Of a stretch of DNA of 64,000 bases, positions 10,218 to 20,399 are shown in pieces. Under the pieces are notes generated by a model that was not told the DNA's origin, made no database searches, and worked only from the letters and a program-made list of their open reading frames with translations. Source of the stretch: Pararge aegeria (Eukaryota; Arthropoda; Insecta; Lepidoptera; Nymphalidae). Both the position numbers and the translations under genes were made by a program. The stretch covers positions 2,418,001-2,482,000 of the forward strand of contig NC_053197.1 of NCBI RefSeq assembly GCF_905163445.1, read 5' to 3'. Each line of letters starts with the position of its first letter. The first letter of the stretch is position 1.

Positions 10218-10635
10218 AACGTATTATTCAAAATTCAAATTCAAAATTTCTTTATTCATGTAGGCCTATCGCAGGCACTTATGAAGCGTTCATACATATT
10301 TGTTTACATAATTGTAACGGGATGGTGATAACTTCGTTCGCCAACTTAAATCTAAAGCTACGAGGGTTCCAAACGCGCCCTGGTCTAAGAAGAGCCCACA
10401 ACAAACTTAGCCGGGTAAATTTATTTTTTTGTTATCACCATGTTCCAGTAAATTTATATTAAGCTATGAAGCTAGAGCAATTCACACCTAAGCTTTTTTA
10501 TCGTTTAAATAATCCTTAATATTATAATAGGATTTTTCTGTAAGCTTACGTTTTATATAAACTTTGAACTTATTGAAAGACATCTCAAAGATTTCATTTG
10601 GTAATTTCAGTTATCAGTCAATAAAGTAATCTTTG
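10218..10635 (-). mobile_element. LINE-M C-terminal remnant plus 3' UTR
   Basis: Minus strand: coding scrap with FNKLP-like, KFKVYIKRKL-like words and then the complete 3' UTR ending in AAATTTTGAATTTGAATTT. It shares its full 3' UTR with the copies at 0.8 and 61.6 kb. A 100 bp part is nearly identical to 61.6 kb, suggesting fairly recent activity of the family. Confidence 0.8.
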
Positions 10636-10813
10636 AACAAAAATTACAAGCTCACTAATTTTGCATGACCTGAAATCAAGTGTAAATGGGTCATAATAAC
10701 TGAGTGTGTGTGTAGGACCATAACATTATTGCTCTTTCCATAGTAATCATTGGCCTTATTTGATCCCAAATGAAAAAAACAGCTGATTTTATGGTTGTCA
10801 TTGCGTATTATTT

Positions 10814-10856
10814 ATGGCGAGTTTGTAAAGGTTAAATACCTTTACAAACTCGCCAT
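10814..10856. repeat. Perfect hairpin, 19 bp stem, 5-base loop
   Basis: ATGGCGAGTTTGTAAAGGT (10814-10832), loop TAAAT, then the exact reverse complement (10838-10856). Confidence 0.95.
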
Positions 10857-10984
10857 TTTAAATTAATTGAGCTCAATAAAAGTTGTGGCGCAGTAATATT
10901 AAATTATAATGAATAATATAATATCCCGGCTTGGTCCCTCATTCCAAAAATGTTTGTTGATATTATGGTTCCTTAAATCTGTAA

Positions 10985-11092
10985 TCTCTTTCAGGCTTTC
11001 CATCAACCAACATCATCGTCTGCAGCCTGTTGCATCGTACTGGATGACTACGGCCATTTGTTCACCCATCGCTTCTGATCCAGGTCAGTATG
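10985..11092 (-). mobile_element. RTE-type LINE 3' UTR scrap
   Basis: Carries CGTCTGCAGCCTGTTGCATC and GGATGACTACGGCCATTTG, a decayed version of the lepidopteran 'CTGCAGCC...CCACTGCTGGACATAGGCC' block found at the end of RTE-type elements. It also happens to look like an exon; see the rejected list. Confidence 0.4.
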
Positions 11093-11169
11093 TAACCTAT
11101 AGGGGGGATTCGTTCAATTAAAATCTATGTTCAGTTTTAAAGTACTACAATATTGTTTCGGGTTTTAAC

Positions 11170-11300
11170 AAGGCTGCTTAGTCTCTCTCTCTCTTTTTGT
11201 GCCTTTCCACTACTGGAGGTTGGCCGTCAGCTCAGCGAACTTCTCGCGGTTTTGCGCCAAGCGAAACAATGTACCTACTTAGTACAAATACGAAATTAAG
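11170..11300 (-). mobile_element. Possible RTE-type LINE C-terminus
   Basis: The minus strand reads RLAQNREKFAELTANLQ then stop (near 11208), like the end of RTE-type ORFs (W.. LAxxR..W..). The stop is followed by a CT-rich tail (GAGAGAGAGAGAC on the minus strand). The similarity covers under 20 codons, so the call is weak. Confidence 0.4.
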
Positions 11301-11530
11301 CGGCGCGCGCGTCGATTAATCTGGCGCGTGCTTAGCGCACCAGATTATGAACGCAACTTATGACTATGTGGGAATCTGATTTATTCCGACGTGTGCCGAA
11401 GAGCTTCCTTAGCACACGTCAGGTGGTGCGGGGAAGGGGCACTGTGGTGTACGCTTCTTCATATTTTTCTTTCCCTGGTCTCCGTACTCGGTCGGCCGGA
11501 ACATTCCGTTATACGCTATAATTCACTGAT
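11301..11530. other. GC-rich block with two stem-loops
   Basis: Markedly richer in G+C and CpG than its surroundings (GCGGCGCGCGCGTCG). Stem-loop 1: 11317-11328 pairs with 11336-11347 (12 bp, one G-T). Stem-loop 2: GACGTGTGC 11388-11396 with 11412-11420 (perfect 9 bp). I do not recognise it. Confidence 0.6.
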
Positions 11531-12890
11531 TTAACAACTACTGTATGAGTGTAGGGTTATCCAAACTGAAGATTTTATCCAGTGTAGGTTTATTGTATAT
11601 ATTGTCGTGGCTATAAAGCCAAGACTGTCGTGGGTGAGACGACGAGAGGTGTCAATAAAGCCACGTCATATCATAGGGTATTGAGATAAGCTACCTTACT
11701 CACGTGCGAGGTCACTTATCTTAACAAACTAAAGCTAAAATAAACCATAGGTCATTTATTTTCTCCAATAGCAGAAGAGAGCAAAAAACCAAACAAGTCG
11801 TTAGAAAAGTGAATAGGTATCATTGGGGCGTCCTTAGAGCAAAGAATTCTAGAGAGAAGGTAAGCCGTCACGGTCTCGTATCGGGTGATGGCTTTGTGCC
11901 CAATGGGCTTATATTTCCACCAGTTCAATAGTGCTTGTCGTGAACGAATGAGTTTATTATTTTCTCTAGATCATTAACATTATGGTTTTTTACAAATTAA
12001 ATTATTCTCCCAGCCCTAATCAATTACATATAAAACGAACAATGACATAGTAGACTCGATATCTCAATTCAGGCAGAGGGAACCGGCAACATTGGATTTC
12101 GTACAAAAAGTGGACCAATCATCCGCCATTTGCTTAAAAGCAACTTTTATCCTAACTGGCTACCCATCCACGTTGTTGTGCAGTCTGGTTAGCTAAAAAA
12201 TAGGTAGCTGTTCTACAAAAAATTGAAATACATTTTTATAACTATGGCGGAATTTGGCAGACACAAAAATAGGGATACTCCATTTATAGCACGTATAAGA
12301 ATTCTAAATTCAAATTTTCTTCATCAAAATAATTATGCTTACTTGAAAACTTCTTTGAAGCAATATTATAATATATCTTATATTGTTGTGCAGTGGTTCA
12401 GCTACGAGTACGAGGTTCTAAACGCTCCAGACTCTAGTTTTCGTTAAAATCGTAATGCAGGTGTTAGTATACTCAATTTGCAGCTCAGAATCATCTAGCC
12501 GATCGTCCACAGACTAAGTCACAAACTAAGTTTGGAAGCCGGATCTGCAGCCTTACAGTGTCTATTTTTAGCAAGTCTTCTTTGGCTTCCAGCTAGCGGC
12601 CATTAAATGAATTACTGCTGTTAGTCGTCTCAGCGGCTCGCTTTTGTATTGACAGCGCAATAAAACAAACATTCGTTGTTTTACGAGTGTCGTTTGTTGT
12701 ATGGATCAATGTTATCAATAGAGAGTGACTTCTGGACCAACACCATGACTGTGTATTGTAAACCGTAAATCAGCCCTTTTTGCGTTAAGCCGTTGATTTC
12801 AGTTGGTAACTAGAATGTTGGAACTAGCTTTTAACTTTCTGAAATGTTGCAGAAACCCAGTTAAGGTGTTAATAGGAAGTCTGAGCATCA
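11531..12890. other. No gene proven; one exon-like stretch
   Basis: Positions 11772-11859 have a fair acceptor (TTATTTTCTCCAATAG), an open frame and a strong donor (GAGAAG then GTAAGC). The frame stays open past the donor to about 11926. No protein family recognised, and it has no clear partner exon. The ORF 12223-12447 is AT-rich and unsupported. Confidence 0.3.
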
Positions 12891-12965
12891 TCATCATCAG
12901 CCTATCGTCGAACGTCCCAGTACTGGACATCCTTTCCCCTTTCTCAAAGGAGAGGGGTTTTTAAA
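12890..12965 (-). mobile_element. RTE-type LINE 3' tail
   Basis: ATCATCATCATCAGCCTAT then a decayed CCCAGTACTGGAC and CTCAAAGGAGAGGGGTTTT: the standard end of lepidopteran RTE-type repeats in reverse orientation. Confidence 0.6.
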
Positions 12966-13079
12966 ATGAAGAACTATGTAACAACAACGCGGGTCGGCAC
13001 GGTGGGCTATAAAAGAACGTTCGAAATTGAATGATCCTAATATTTAAAACGTTCTGAGCTTGCGTTAAGAAACTTTGCT

Positions 13080-13282
13080 ACAAATGATGGTACCCGACTA
13101 AGTTTGTTGCGGGCTTCTTCTTAGACCAGGACGCGTTTGGCACCCTCGTAGCTTTAGTTTTAAGTTTACGAATGTGCTTATCACCATCATCTCACTACCG
13201 CGTAATTCTTATGTACGCATCAAAAGTGCCTTCTATGGGCCTACTTGAATAAAGATATTTTTTACTTTGACTTTGACTTAAA
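13080..13282 (+). mobile_element. LINE-M-like 3' UTR, TTTGAC-tail subfamily
   Basis: Shares GGGCTTCTTCTTAGACCAGG and CCCTCGTAGCTTTAGTTTTA with LINE-M but ends ATGGGCCTACTTGAATAAAG then (TTTGAC)n. The same tail is at 46.21-46.30 kb. It looks like a sister lineage of LINE-M. Confidence 0.75.
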
Positions 13283-13324
13283 ATTTCCAGACCTACTTCC
13301 ATGTTCTACCAAGATAATATCAGA

Positions 13325-13536
13325 TCAACATCATCATTATGTATCCATCACCAGCCCTCTACAGCACACGGGTCTCCTCTCGGATGACCAGTTTCAGGTG
13401 TGTAGTCCGCAATGTCACTAAGTGTGGTAGACTTCACACGCCTTTGAGGAAAAGATGCTAAACTCTCAGGCACTTCACCTCCACCGTAAAAGCATGTGAT
13501 ATTCAACTGCATTAAATGCACATGACTTTTTATTTG
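13325..13536 (-). mobile_element. SINE-A lacking tRNA head
   Basis: Minus-strand distal body and a short ATGATGATG end at 13331. It joins SINE-B head-to-head at about 13540 where its tRNA-like part should be, so SINE-B may have replaced or entered it. Confidence 0.75.
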
Positions 13537-13540
13537 ACGA

Positions 13541-13838
13541 CCTTTCTGGCGCAACGGTGAGCGCTGTCATTTTAGTAGGAGGTACCGGGTTCGATTTCCA
13601 ATTTCTCAATTTTCTCTGGTCTGGTCTGGTGGGAGGCTTAAGCCGTGGCTAGTTGCCACCCTACCGACAAAGACGTGCCGCTAACCGATTAAGTGTTCCG
13701 GTGTGATGTCGCGTAGATACCGATTAGGGGTATGACTACCATACTCCTTAACAGGTTAGCCCGCTACCATCTTAGACTTCATCATAACTTACCATCAGGT
13801 GAGATTACAGTCAAGGGCTAACTTGTAGTGGAATAAAA
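13541..13838 (+). mobile_element. SINE-B, full length
   Basis: The most complete copy: GACGACCTTTCTGGCGCAAC head, GGTACCGGGTTCGATTTCC B-box, CTCTGGTCTGGTCTGGTGG, GTGATGTCGCGTAGATACCG, and the CTTGTAGTGGAATAAAAAA end. Confidence 0.9.
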
Positions 13839-14294
13839 AAAATATATGCCTCCGAAAACGCGAGGTGTGTCAATAAATCTCGAAATTTTAACCACTAAGC
13901 TATTACCGCTTCTACCGGATAAATTCCTATTTCTATTCCTAGGCCGGATTCCCTGTTTCGAGGCCATGTTTGCTAATCCCGCCTATCTGCAGCGATACAT
14001 ACCAAAGGCTGAATAATATTCCATTAATGTCTATGTTAATCTAAGGGCGCGTTCACGATGCAGGCCAGAATTATTATGTTATCCCTTCGAATATTATAAA
14101 TACAAAAGTTGTTTGTTGGTTAATCTTACTTAGACGGCATAACAAAGAAAAATATGAGTTTATTGTTTATGGGCCGAAAAGTGACATCACTTATTTATTA
14201 TCTGTATGCACGATTTTAGCGGCAGACACACTACACTTTTTTACAATATCCTCTACGGGTCTATGGGCGTGTATTTAAACTTAACCTAACAGAA
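13839..14294. other. No gene recognised
   Basis: Only a short SINE-A head scrap is hinted at 13880-13912 (minus strand, GCGGTAATAGCTTAGTGGTT). Confidence 0.4.
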
Positions 14295-14695
14295 CAGCGA
14301 AACACCGTAAGCGGTGGCATCCTTACGTGGTTGATATTCCATTAACACACACGAAAACTTTTTTATCCACGTTTCTGATACATACCGCTAAGATGTGGAA
14401 CCCCCTCCCGGCAACTGTGTTTCCTGCCACGTATAATTTGAGTACCTTAAAGGCAAGAATGAATAGGCTTTTTCTAGGCAATCGTGTCCAACCTAGACCT
14501 CATCATTGCTTTCTAACGGGCATTATTAAAGACAAGATCACTCCGATCTTATCTGTCACAAAATAGAAAAATTCTAAAGATTGTTAAACTGTTAAATGAT
14601 CTTGCCGGCTTCTTCTCGGTAGAACCTGTTTTTCGAACAGGTGGTAGTCATTACAAATTGACTAACTTGACGTTTAAAAAATGCTTGTAATGCCA
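14295..14695 (+). pseudogene. LINE-L: ORF2 C-terminus and 3' UTR
   Basis: An uninterrupted frame (about 14327-14566) ends a jockey-clade ORF2: VDIPLTHTKTF, then TAKMWNPLP, FPATYNLSTLKARMNR. This is the usual post-reverse-transcriptase tail of insect jockey elements. After the stop come LINE-L 3' UTR blocks (CTTGCCGGCTTCTTCTCGGT, GGTGGTAGTC, GACTTGACGTTT). The reverse transcriptase and endonuclease domains are lost by 5' truncation, and there is no host start codon. It links the LINE-L 3' ends elsewhere to the jockey group. Confidence 0.75.
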
Positions 14696-15028
14696 TCTTG
14701 AAACAAATTAATTATAATTTTTTTTTTTTTCTAGACTAGGTTATTCAAATACACTACATACGTCATTGTCGTCAAGCGCTGGCCTATCGTTAATAAAAAA
14801 GAAACCTCCATCTTTCGTAATAGGTTGCGTAATAGGTTGTTTTTTTGTAATTTCACTGGCTAAATCAAAAAAAACTATTTGCAAGTAAAGAGAGATAACT
14901 TCAATTTAAATATTGCAATCATTCAAATAAATCGTTTCAGATAAACCCTTATTTATCTTATGTACCTATAACAAAGCAAATGCAAGGAAAATATGTTTTT
15001 ACCTTGTGTATTTACGAGATGGCGTGCA
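14696..15028. other. No gene recognised
   Basis: A T-run and CTAG at 14720-14737 mimic a splice acceptor, and about 40 open codons follow. I see no family motif and no donor. Confidence 0.35.
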
Positions 15029-15083
15029 AATGAAGAGGCCTTAGTCCAGCAGTGGGCTGAGATAGGCTGATGATGATGATGAG
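15029..15083 (+). mobile_element. RTE-type LINE 3' tail
   Basis: GAAGAGGCCTTAGTCCAGCA, GTGGGCTGAGATAGGCTG, then ATGATGATGATGA. Confidence 0.75.
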
Positions 15084-15104
15084 GATTTACTTTTGCTGTA
15101 AGTC

Positions 15105-15245
15105 CGACAAAGGTTGCCTGTCAGAGATTGCTTGCAGCAATAAGGCCGCCTTAGCATGTCTACATTGTTTACTATACACTCCTTACTATTTATTTTCTTA
15201 TATGTTATACGTGCAATAAAGTATGTCTTCATTTTCTTCTTCTAT
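15105..15245 (+). mobile_element. Family N 3' end
   Basis: AGGTTGCCTGTCAGAGATTG, CAATAAGGCCGCCTT, then a T-rich stretch ending CGTGCAATAAAGTATGT. Confidence 0.75.
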
Positions 15246-15950
15246 TTAAGTTTAATCAAGCATTATATGGGAAAATTCCTTTATGGAGCACTGGGTTGGT
15301 ACACACTCCACCAAGTGCTCAAAAGGGTACTTACTTTAGATATATGTATATATATAGGTATAGGTTTGGCGTATTTCAATTTATAAAATAGTAAAAAAGA
15401 TCATTGAGTCACTATGTATTATTTTTCAGAAATAAACGTTATTGTTATTATTATTATATGAAACTTTTTCTACTTTCGTAGTTATAGAAATATTAAGTTT
15501 TGGTAGACCGGCCCAGTTTCCAACACTTTGATAAGAAATTTTAAAATCTCGCCGAATTGAAAGTCGCCTAAAAAATCTTATAGGAGATGAAACCGCAGGA
15601 AAAATCTAGGCAGCACTTTAATAAGTACTTTGACTTTGAGCTTCTTAAACCTTCGTCTGAATGTGAAAGTGACAGATGGGATTTTATGAGTCAATCATTT
15701 TAGCAGCCATTTCATTGGGTACGAAAGAAACTTATTTTGATTAAGTGTGAAAAGTTTCAAAGTTATCAAAGTCTAAGTAGTTAAAGCTCTTTTATATTTT
15801 TCATCAGCGATGAGAGATAACAAAATTTTACGACGACTTTCAAAGATTATATCCATTGAAGATGTACTTATGAATAGGTAGGTTTTTCTTTGAACGTGTT
15901 CAATTTATATATCATTTGTTCGATATATTTTATAACATTGATAACTAATT
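15246..15950. other. No gene recognised
   Basis: AT-rich. Contains a short LINE-like end (AGAAATAAACGTTATTGTTATT) near 15428. Confidence 0.4.
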
Positions 15951-16215
15951 TGACAGCCGATTGGCGCAGTGGGCAGCGACCCTGCTTTCTGAGTCCAAGG
16001 CCGTGGGTTCGATTCCCACAACTGGAAAATGCTTGTGTGATGAGCATAAATGTTTTTCAGTGTCTGGGTGTTTATATGTATAATCTAAGTATTTATGTAT
16101 ATTATTCATAAAATATTCATCATTTATCTTAGTACCCATAACACAAGCTACGCTTACTTTGGGGATAGATGGCGATGTGTGTATTGTCGTAGTATATTTA
16201 TTTATTATTATTTAA
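15951..16215 (+). mobile_element. SINE-C, full length
   Basis: The best plus-strand copy: GCCGATTGGCGCAGTGGGCA head (A-box), GTGGGTTCGATTCCCACAAC (B-box), body, TATATTTATTTATTATT tail. Pol III transcription of the family is inferred from the boxes. Confidence 0.9.
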
Positions 16216-16316
16216 TTAACTAAACCCAATCAGCTTCTTGACAAGCTAATTGGTCTAGACCAATGAGGCAGCTATAGACATATTATATTATTATTATCAT
16301 GATCATAATAATCACT

Positions 16317-16640
16317 TCAACCCAGTGACTTCCACTGCTGGGCATAGGGATTTTCAAAATCAGAGAGTTTCAAATCAGAGATTTTCAAAATTTTGCAGGA
16401 AGTTTCGAATTTCACGGTCCTGGGCCGCTTGTTTCCAGCGGCTCCCAACGTCTCGTTTGATGACGTTTGACAACCTCGTTGGGGACCGACCAACGCTGCG
16501 TTTTCAGGTCCTTCAGACTCCTTCGGGCGTCCATGACTTTCCGAGCTATGTGCCCCGCCTCGATTATAAAGGCACTTAAAAGTCGAATTGAATCGTGGAC
16601 ACACCGCATAAAAATACTGCTGTTTTCAGTACGCACCTAC
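16317..16640 (-). pseudogene. RTE-type LINE ORF C-terminus, frameshifted
   Basis: Three minus-strand frames each carry part of one C-terminal peptide: GHIARKVMDARRS in one, SVP/VGPQRG, then a TSSNETLGAAG segment in others, and AQQWKSLG at the end. Together they match the segment preserved in frame at 23.9 kb, with the polypeptide split by frameshifts. At the 3' side an insertion of repeated TCAGAG words interrupts it. Confidence 0.6.
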
Positions 16641-16859
16641 TGAAAAAAATTTAAGTGCTTTTTTAGTGAATAAAAAACTACCACCATTTTTACGATGACA
16701 GATATTATTGTTCTTTGCATGCCCTTCCGTTTGCCTTGTTTATATGTGATGGTTTTCCACTTATGACTTGGTCCGTCAACTATCGCAAAAAAAAAAGGTT
16801 CAATCAGAATGCAACAGAGATGATTCCCTGGTACATTGCACCATTGAAATAGCACTGCA

Positions 16860-17376
16860 TTCAGATATCAACAGTCTGCTAAAAAAATTGGTTGCCTGTA
16901 AAGTCGGTATACGGGCGAAAGTTTTACGTGACAACGACTTTGAGTGGTAAAATAATTTTAATGTGAATATTCATCCGTATAGTAGGAAGAAGGATGAAAT
17001 AATAGTAACAATTAAAACATTTATTTATACAAAGAATTATATTTAAAACATTAATTTATACAAAGAATCTCGCACTGAATTTCATATTAACAAAATTTTA
17101 TTTTTACCTTTACACATACATACGTATTTATATACAAATATACATACAATAACTTGCAATACATTTGCGTACAATGAAACAGCGTTTACTACAAAGGGAC
17201 GCGTGCCTTTCACTTTTTATGTCTGTCTCTCTCGCTCTTAGGCGGGCTAACCATGCCCGAGTGGAAGGGACGCGTGCCTCTCACTCGCTCTCATTGTGAG
17301 CGCATAACGTGAGCGGAGCGTAACGCAGTTTCTTGAAGTGTCACCCGGCAAACCAATTTATAAGACGTTGTCACGT
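16860..17376. mobile_element. Putative DNA element with ACGTGACAACG inverted ends
   Basis: ACGTGACAACG at 16926-16936 and its reverse complement at 17366-17376 face each other. The interior is CpG-rich (GGGACGCGTGCC occurs twice). The word GCGTACAATGAAACA recurs at 25.18 kb. No transposase is present. Boundaries and class are unproven. Confidence 0.35.
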
Positions 17377-17454
17377 CAAAATAAACAGTTACTCTTGTAC
17401 TATAGACTCCCAGTCAAAATAAGCAAAGCACCACTGTACATTATGTATGCAGAA

Positions 17455-17640
17455 TAACAAATGATTTCGTCTTCCAAGGGTAGATACAATGATACAATGA
17501 AAAATTATTCGCAATCCTAACTTTATCTCGACGCGGAATGATTGTTTTGAAACAATTTCGGGGCGCTGTTTGCTTTATTGCCGCCGGTTGGTGTGATAAG
17601 CGGTTTTGGCTTAGGTCCTCTGCTTACCGAATACCGTGTT
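17455..17640 (+). repeat. Dispersed repeat Q (partial)
   Basis: Nearly reverse-complementary to 29520-29705: GCAATCCTAACTTTATCTC, ATGATTGTTTTGAAA, TGTTTGCTTTAT and GATAAGCG all match. No coding potential seen. Confidence 0.75.
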
Positions 17641-17796
17641 AAGCAAATAGGGCTTTAATATAATGAGAGTGTTTAATGGTGGAGCTTATTGTGGTATAGC
17701 TCGTGCGGGGAAGTACTACTGCCACGCTTATAACTGCTGCCCAGCAGCATTGCTGTCCCATTACTTTGGTATGTATCCATTGAACTATATTTAAGG

Positions 17797-17965
17797 AATT
17801 TTATAAATTGAAAATGCATTTAAAAATTTTCGGAACCGACAGGATTTGAACCTGCGACTTTTTGGCAATCATAAGCGCTCAGGCCGCGATTGCCAGAGAG
17901 TCGCAGGTTCAAATCCTGTCGGTTCCGAAAATTTTTATATGCATTTTAAATTTATAAAATTGATA
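17797..17965. mobile_element. SINE-D inverted pair (snap-back)
   Basis: The minus arm 17797-17868 and plus arm 17888-17965 meet head to head through the tRNA-like part. GGAACCGACAGGATTTGAAC on the left pairs with its complement on the right. The plus arm retains part of the tRNA-like head (GCGCTCAGGCCGCGATTGCC). Confidence 0.9.
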
Positions 17966-18627
17966 ACCCCTCCAAGTGGAGGTAAAACACGCTAATAAAA
18001 TTTTTTTTTTTTTTTTTAAGGAATGTTGATTAACTACGAATACATTAGTTTAAAATCTTTAGCATGGCTGTGTTCAGGTCTGAAGACAATGTTTCATTGA
18101 TGGACACAAGGTGGCGCTTTGTAGGAAGTTTTCCGTGCTATGAAATGATCAGGAATCGACTCGAAAATTTTTATATGCATTTTAAATTTATAAAATTGAT
18201 AACCCCTCCAAGTGGAGGTAAAAAACGCTAATATATTTTTTTTTTTTTTTAAGGAATGTTGATTAACTACGAATACATTAGTTTAAAATCTTTAGCATGG
18301 CTGTGTTCAGGTCTGAAGACAATGTTTCATTGATGGACACATGGTGGCGCTTTGTAGGAAGTTTTCCGTGCTATGAAATGATCAGGAATCGACTCGAAAA
18401 TTTTTATATGCATTTTAAATTTATAAAATTGATAACCCCTCCAAGTGGAGGTAAAAAACGCTAATAAATTTTTTTTTTTTTTTAAGTTATGTTGATTAAC
18501 TACGAATACATTAGTTTAAAATCTTTAGCATGGCTGTGTTCAGGTCTGAAGACAATGTTTCATTGAAGGACACAAGGTGGCGCTTTGTAGGAGTTTTCCG
18601 TGCTATAGAAATGATCAGGAATCGTCT
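17926..18627. repeat. Tandem array, 3 units of ~235 bp
   Basis: Units start at 17926, 18162 and 18395, each with CGAAAATTTTTATATGCATT (SINE-D body), a T run of 14-18, AATACATTAGTTTAAAATCT and GGTGGCGCTTTGTAGGA. Units are nearly identical except at the T run, so the array is young. The SINE-D tail was amplified with unrelated flank. Confidence 0.97.
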
Positions 18628-18674
18628 GAGACACACTTACAATAGTCATTGCAGATTTCATAGTTAGCCCAAAA

Positions 18675-19415
18675 CCAACCCGGTACAGTACGCGGGTCTC
18701 CTCTTAGAATGAGCAGGATTTCGGCCGTAGTTCCCAGTGGCGATAGACTTCACACGTTTTTGAAGAACATCACGGAGAACTCAGGCTTGCAAGATTTCTC
18801 ACAATGTTTCCATTCAGTAGTGATATTTAATTCCCTAAAACGCACATAACTCCGAAAAGTTTGGAGTTTCCCGTTTTAGAGTCGGTTCCCCAAAAGTTAA
18901 GCTGAAGTCCTAACAGCTAAGCTACCACCGCTCCTAAAAGAAAACTTAGAGCCCTGGTAAAATGCGTAGTAGTAGATGCGGTGCATCCAAATTTGCATTC
19001 ATATTGTTTACTCGAAAGTTAAAGCTTCCAAAAACAGAGTCACTATCCTAACCAACCCAGTACAGTGCGCGGGTCTCTTCTCAGAATGGGCAGGTTTTCG
19101 ACCGTAGTTCCCAGTGGCGATTAGATAGACTTCACACGTTTTGAAGAACATCATGGAGAACTCTCAGGCGTGCAGGATTCTTCACAAAGATTCCATTCAG
19201 CAGTGATATTGATTTGCCTAAAACGCACGTAACTCCGAAAAGTTTGGGGTTTCCAGTTTCGTAGTCGTGAAGTCCTAGCGACTTGGATACAGCGGTCCTA
19301 AAAGAAACTTAGAGCCCTTGTAATATGCGTAGAAGAAGATGCGGTGCATCAAAATTTGCATACATATTGTTTAACTCGCAAGATAAAGCTTCCACAAACA
19401 AAGTCACTATCCTAA
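18675..19415. repeat. Tandem duplication of 377 bp carrying SINE-A
   Basis: Copy 1 (18675-19051) and copy 2 (19052-19415) share a minus-strand SINE-A and the same unique flank (TAGAGCCC, GATGCGGTGCATC, AAGCTTCCA, GTCACTATCCTAA). The shared flank shows duplication of the locus rather than two insertions. Divergence of roughly one in ten suggests age. Confidence 0.92.
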
Positions 19416-19776
19416 GGGGATCTTAAGCTTGTAAAGTTTTTCAATAAAGTTCAAGGAGAGCGTACCAATTTGTAACAATAAACAACTGGCTACAATGTCC
19501 CGCTGATGGCCAATTAAAAAACGATTTGCTGCGGTACACAATTAATCTTCGTTAAGAAGGTTTGTTTCAGCGCGCCTTGAAATCAACGATTTATTTCTCT
19601 ACTCATCGTCCACAGCCTATTTAACCGTCTTCAAAGAAAGGTGGTTTCGGCTAAGAACTAACACCTAAGGTGATAAATAGATATTGTGTGAGGGTGCTCA
19701 TTTATGCAATAAATTACCAAACTCCATAAAATTATGTTATAACATTTAAATTATAAGAAATCAGCTAAAGGATTCA

Positions 19777-20068
19777 TCATCGTCATCATCATCATCATCA
19801 TCATATCAACCTATTACCGGCCCACTGTAGGGCCCGGGTCCCACAATGAGTAGGGCCACAGTCCACTGCGCTGGCCCAGTGCGGATAGGTTCTCAGTTCT
19901 CAGGCATGCCGGTTTCCTCACAATGTTTTCTTTCACCGTTAGACCAAGTGTTATTTAATTACTTAGAACGCACATAACTTTGAAAAGTTAGAGGTGCGTG
20001 CTGGGATTCGAAGAACTCGGTCCCCAGAAAGTAAAGGCGAGCTCCTACCTACTGGGCTATCACCGCTT
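19777..20068 (-). mobile_element. SINE-A, full length
   Basis: Minus strand from the GCGGTGATAGCCCAGTAGGT head (20066) to an (ATGATG)n tail at 19777-19805. B-box slightly damaged by an insertion (AGTTCTTCGAATCCC). Confidence 0.9.
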
Positions 20069-20399
20069 TGGAATAATATTTTAGAAAATATTGATATGTT
20101 TAATTCACGATACCTAGTATTCATAATTTGTAACTTCACAATGGAAATACTGTTATACATAAATTATAGTCAACAAAGTATTTCTCGCTGCAATATACAT
20201 ATATTTTACTAGTCTACAGCCTTATGCGCAGTTATACTATTTACTATACATAATATAATGCGTGCATATATTATCTTTGTAAAGTGAACAGTATGTTTTT
20301 TTTGAGAAATAAATATCTTTAAACCGAGGTTAGCAATTCGACACGTACGTATGTACTTCTTGAAACTACAAAACATACAATTATGATAAGGGCTTCAAA

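Noticed and set aside
10995..11083. An exon-like 89 bp with a TTTCAG acceptor, CAG-GTCAGT donor and one open frame.
   Set aside because: The sequence is a decayed copy of the 'CTGCAGCC...CTGGA-...GGCC' block at the 3' end of RTE-type LINEs, so the splice-like signals are probably accidental.
14737..14870. Open frame after TTTTTTTTTTTTTCTAG, resembling an exon.
   Set aside because: The T run follows the end of a LINE-L copy and could be part of its tail; there is no donor and no recognisable protein.
15951..16025. A tRNA-like sequence with TTCGATTCCC B-box.
   Set aside because: Head of SINE-C, repeated about ten times with the same body; not an independent tRNA gene.
17926..19415. CRISPR-like regular repeat pattern.
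   Set aside because: Units are ~235 and 377 bp direct duplications without short repeats and unique spacers; the genome is eukaryotic.
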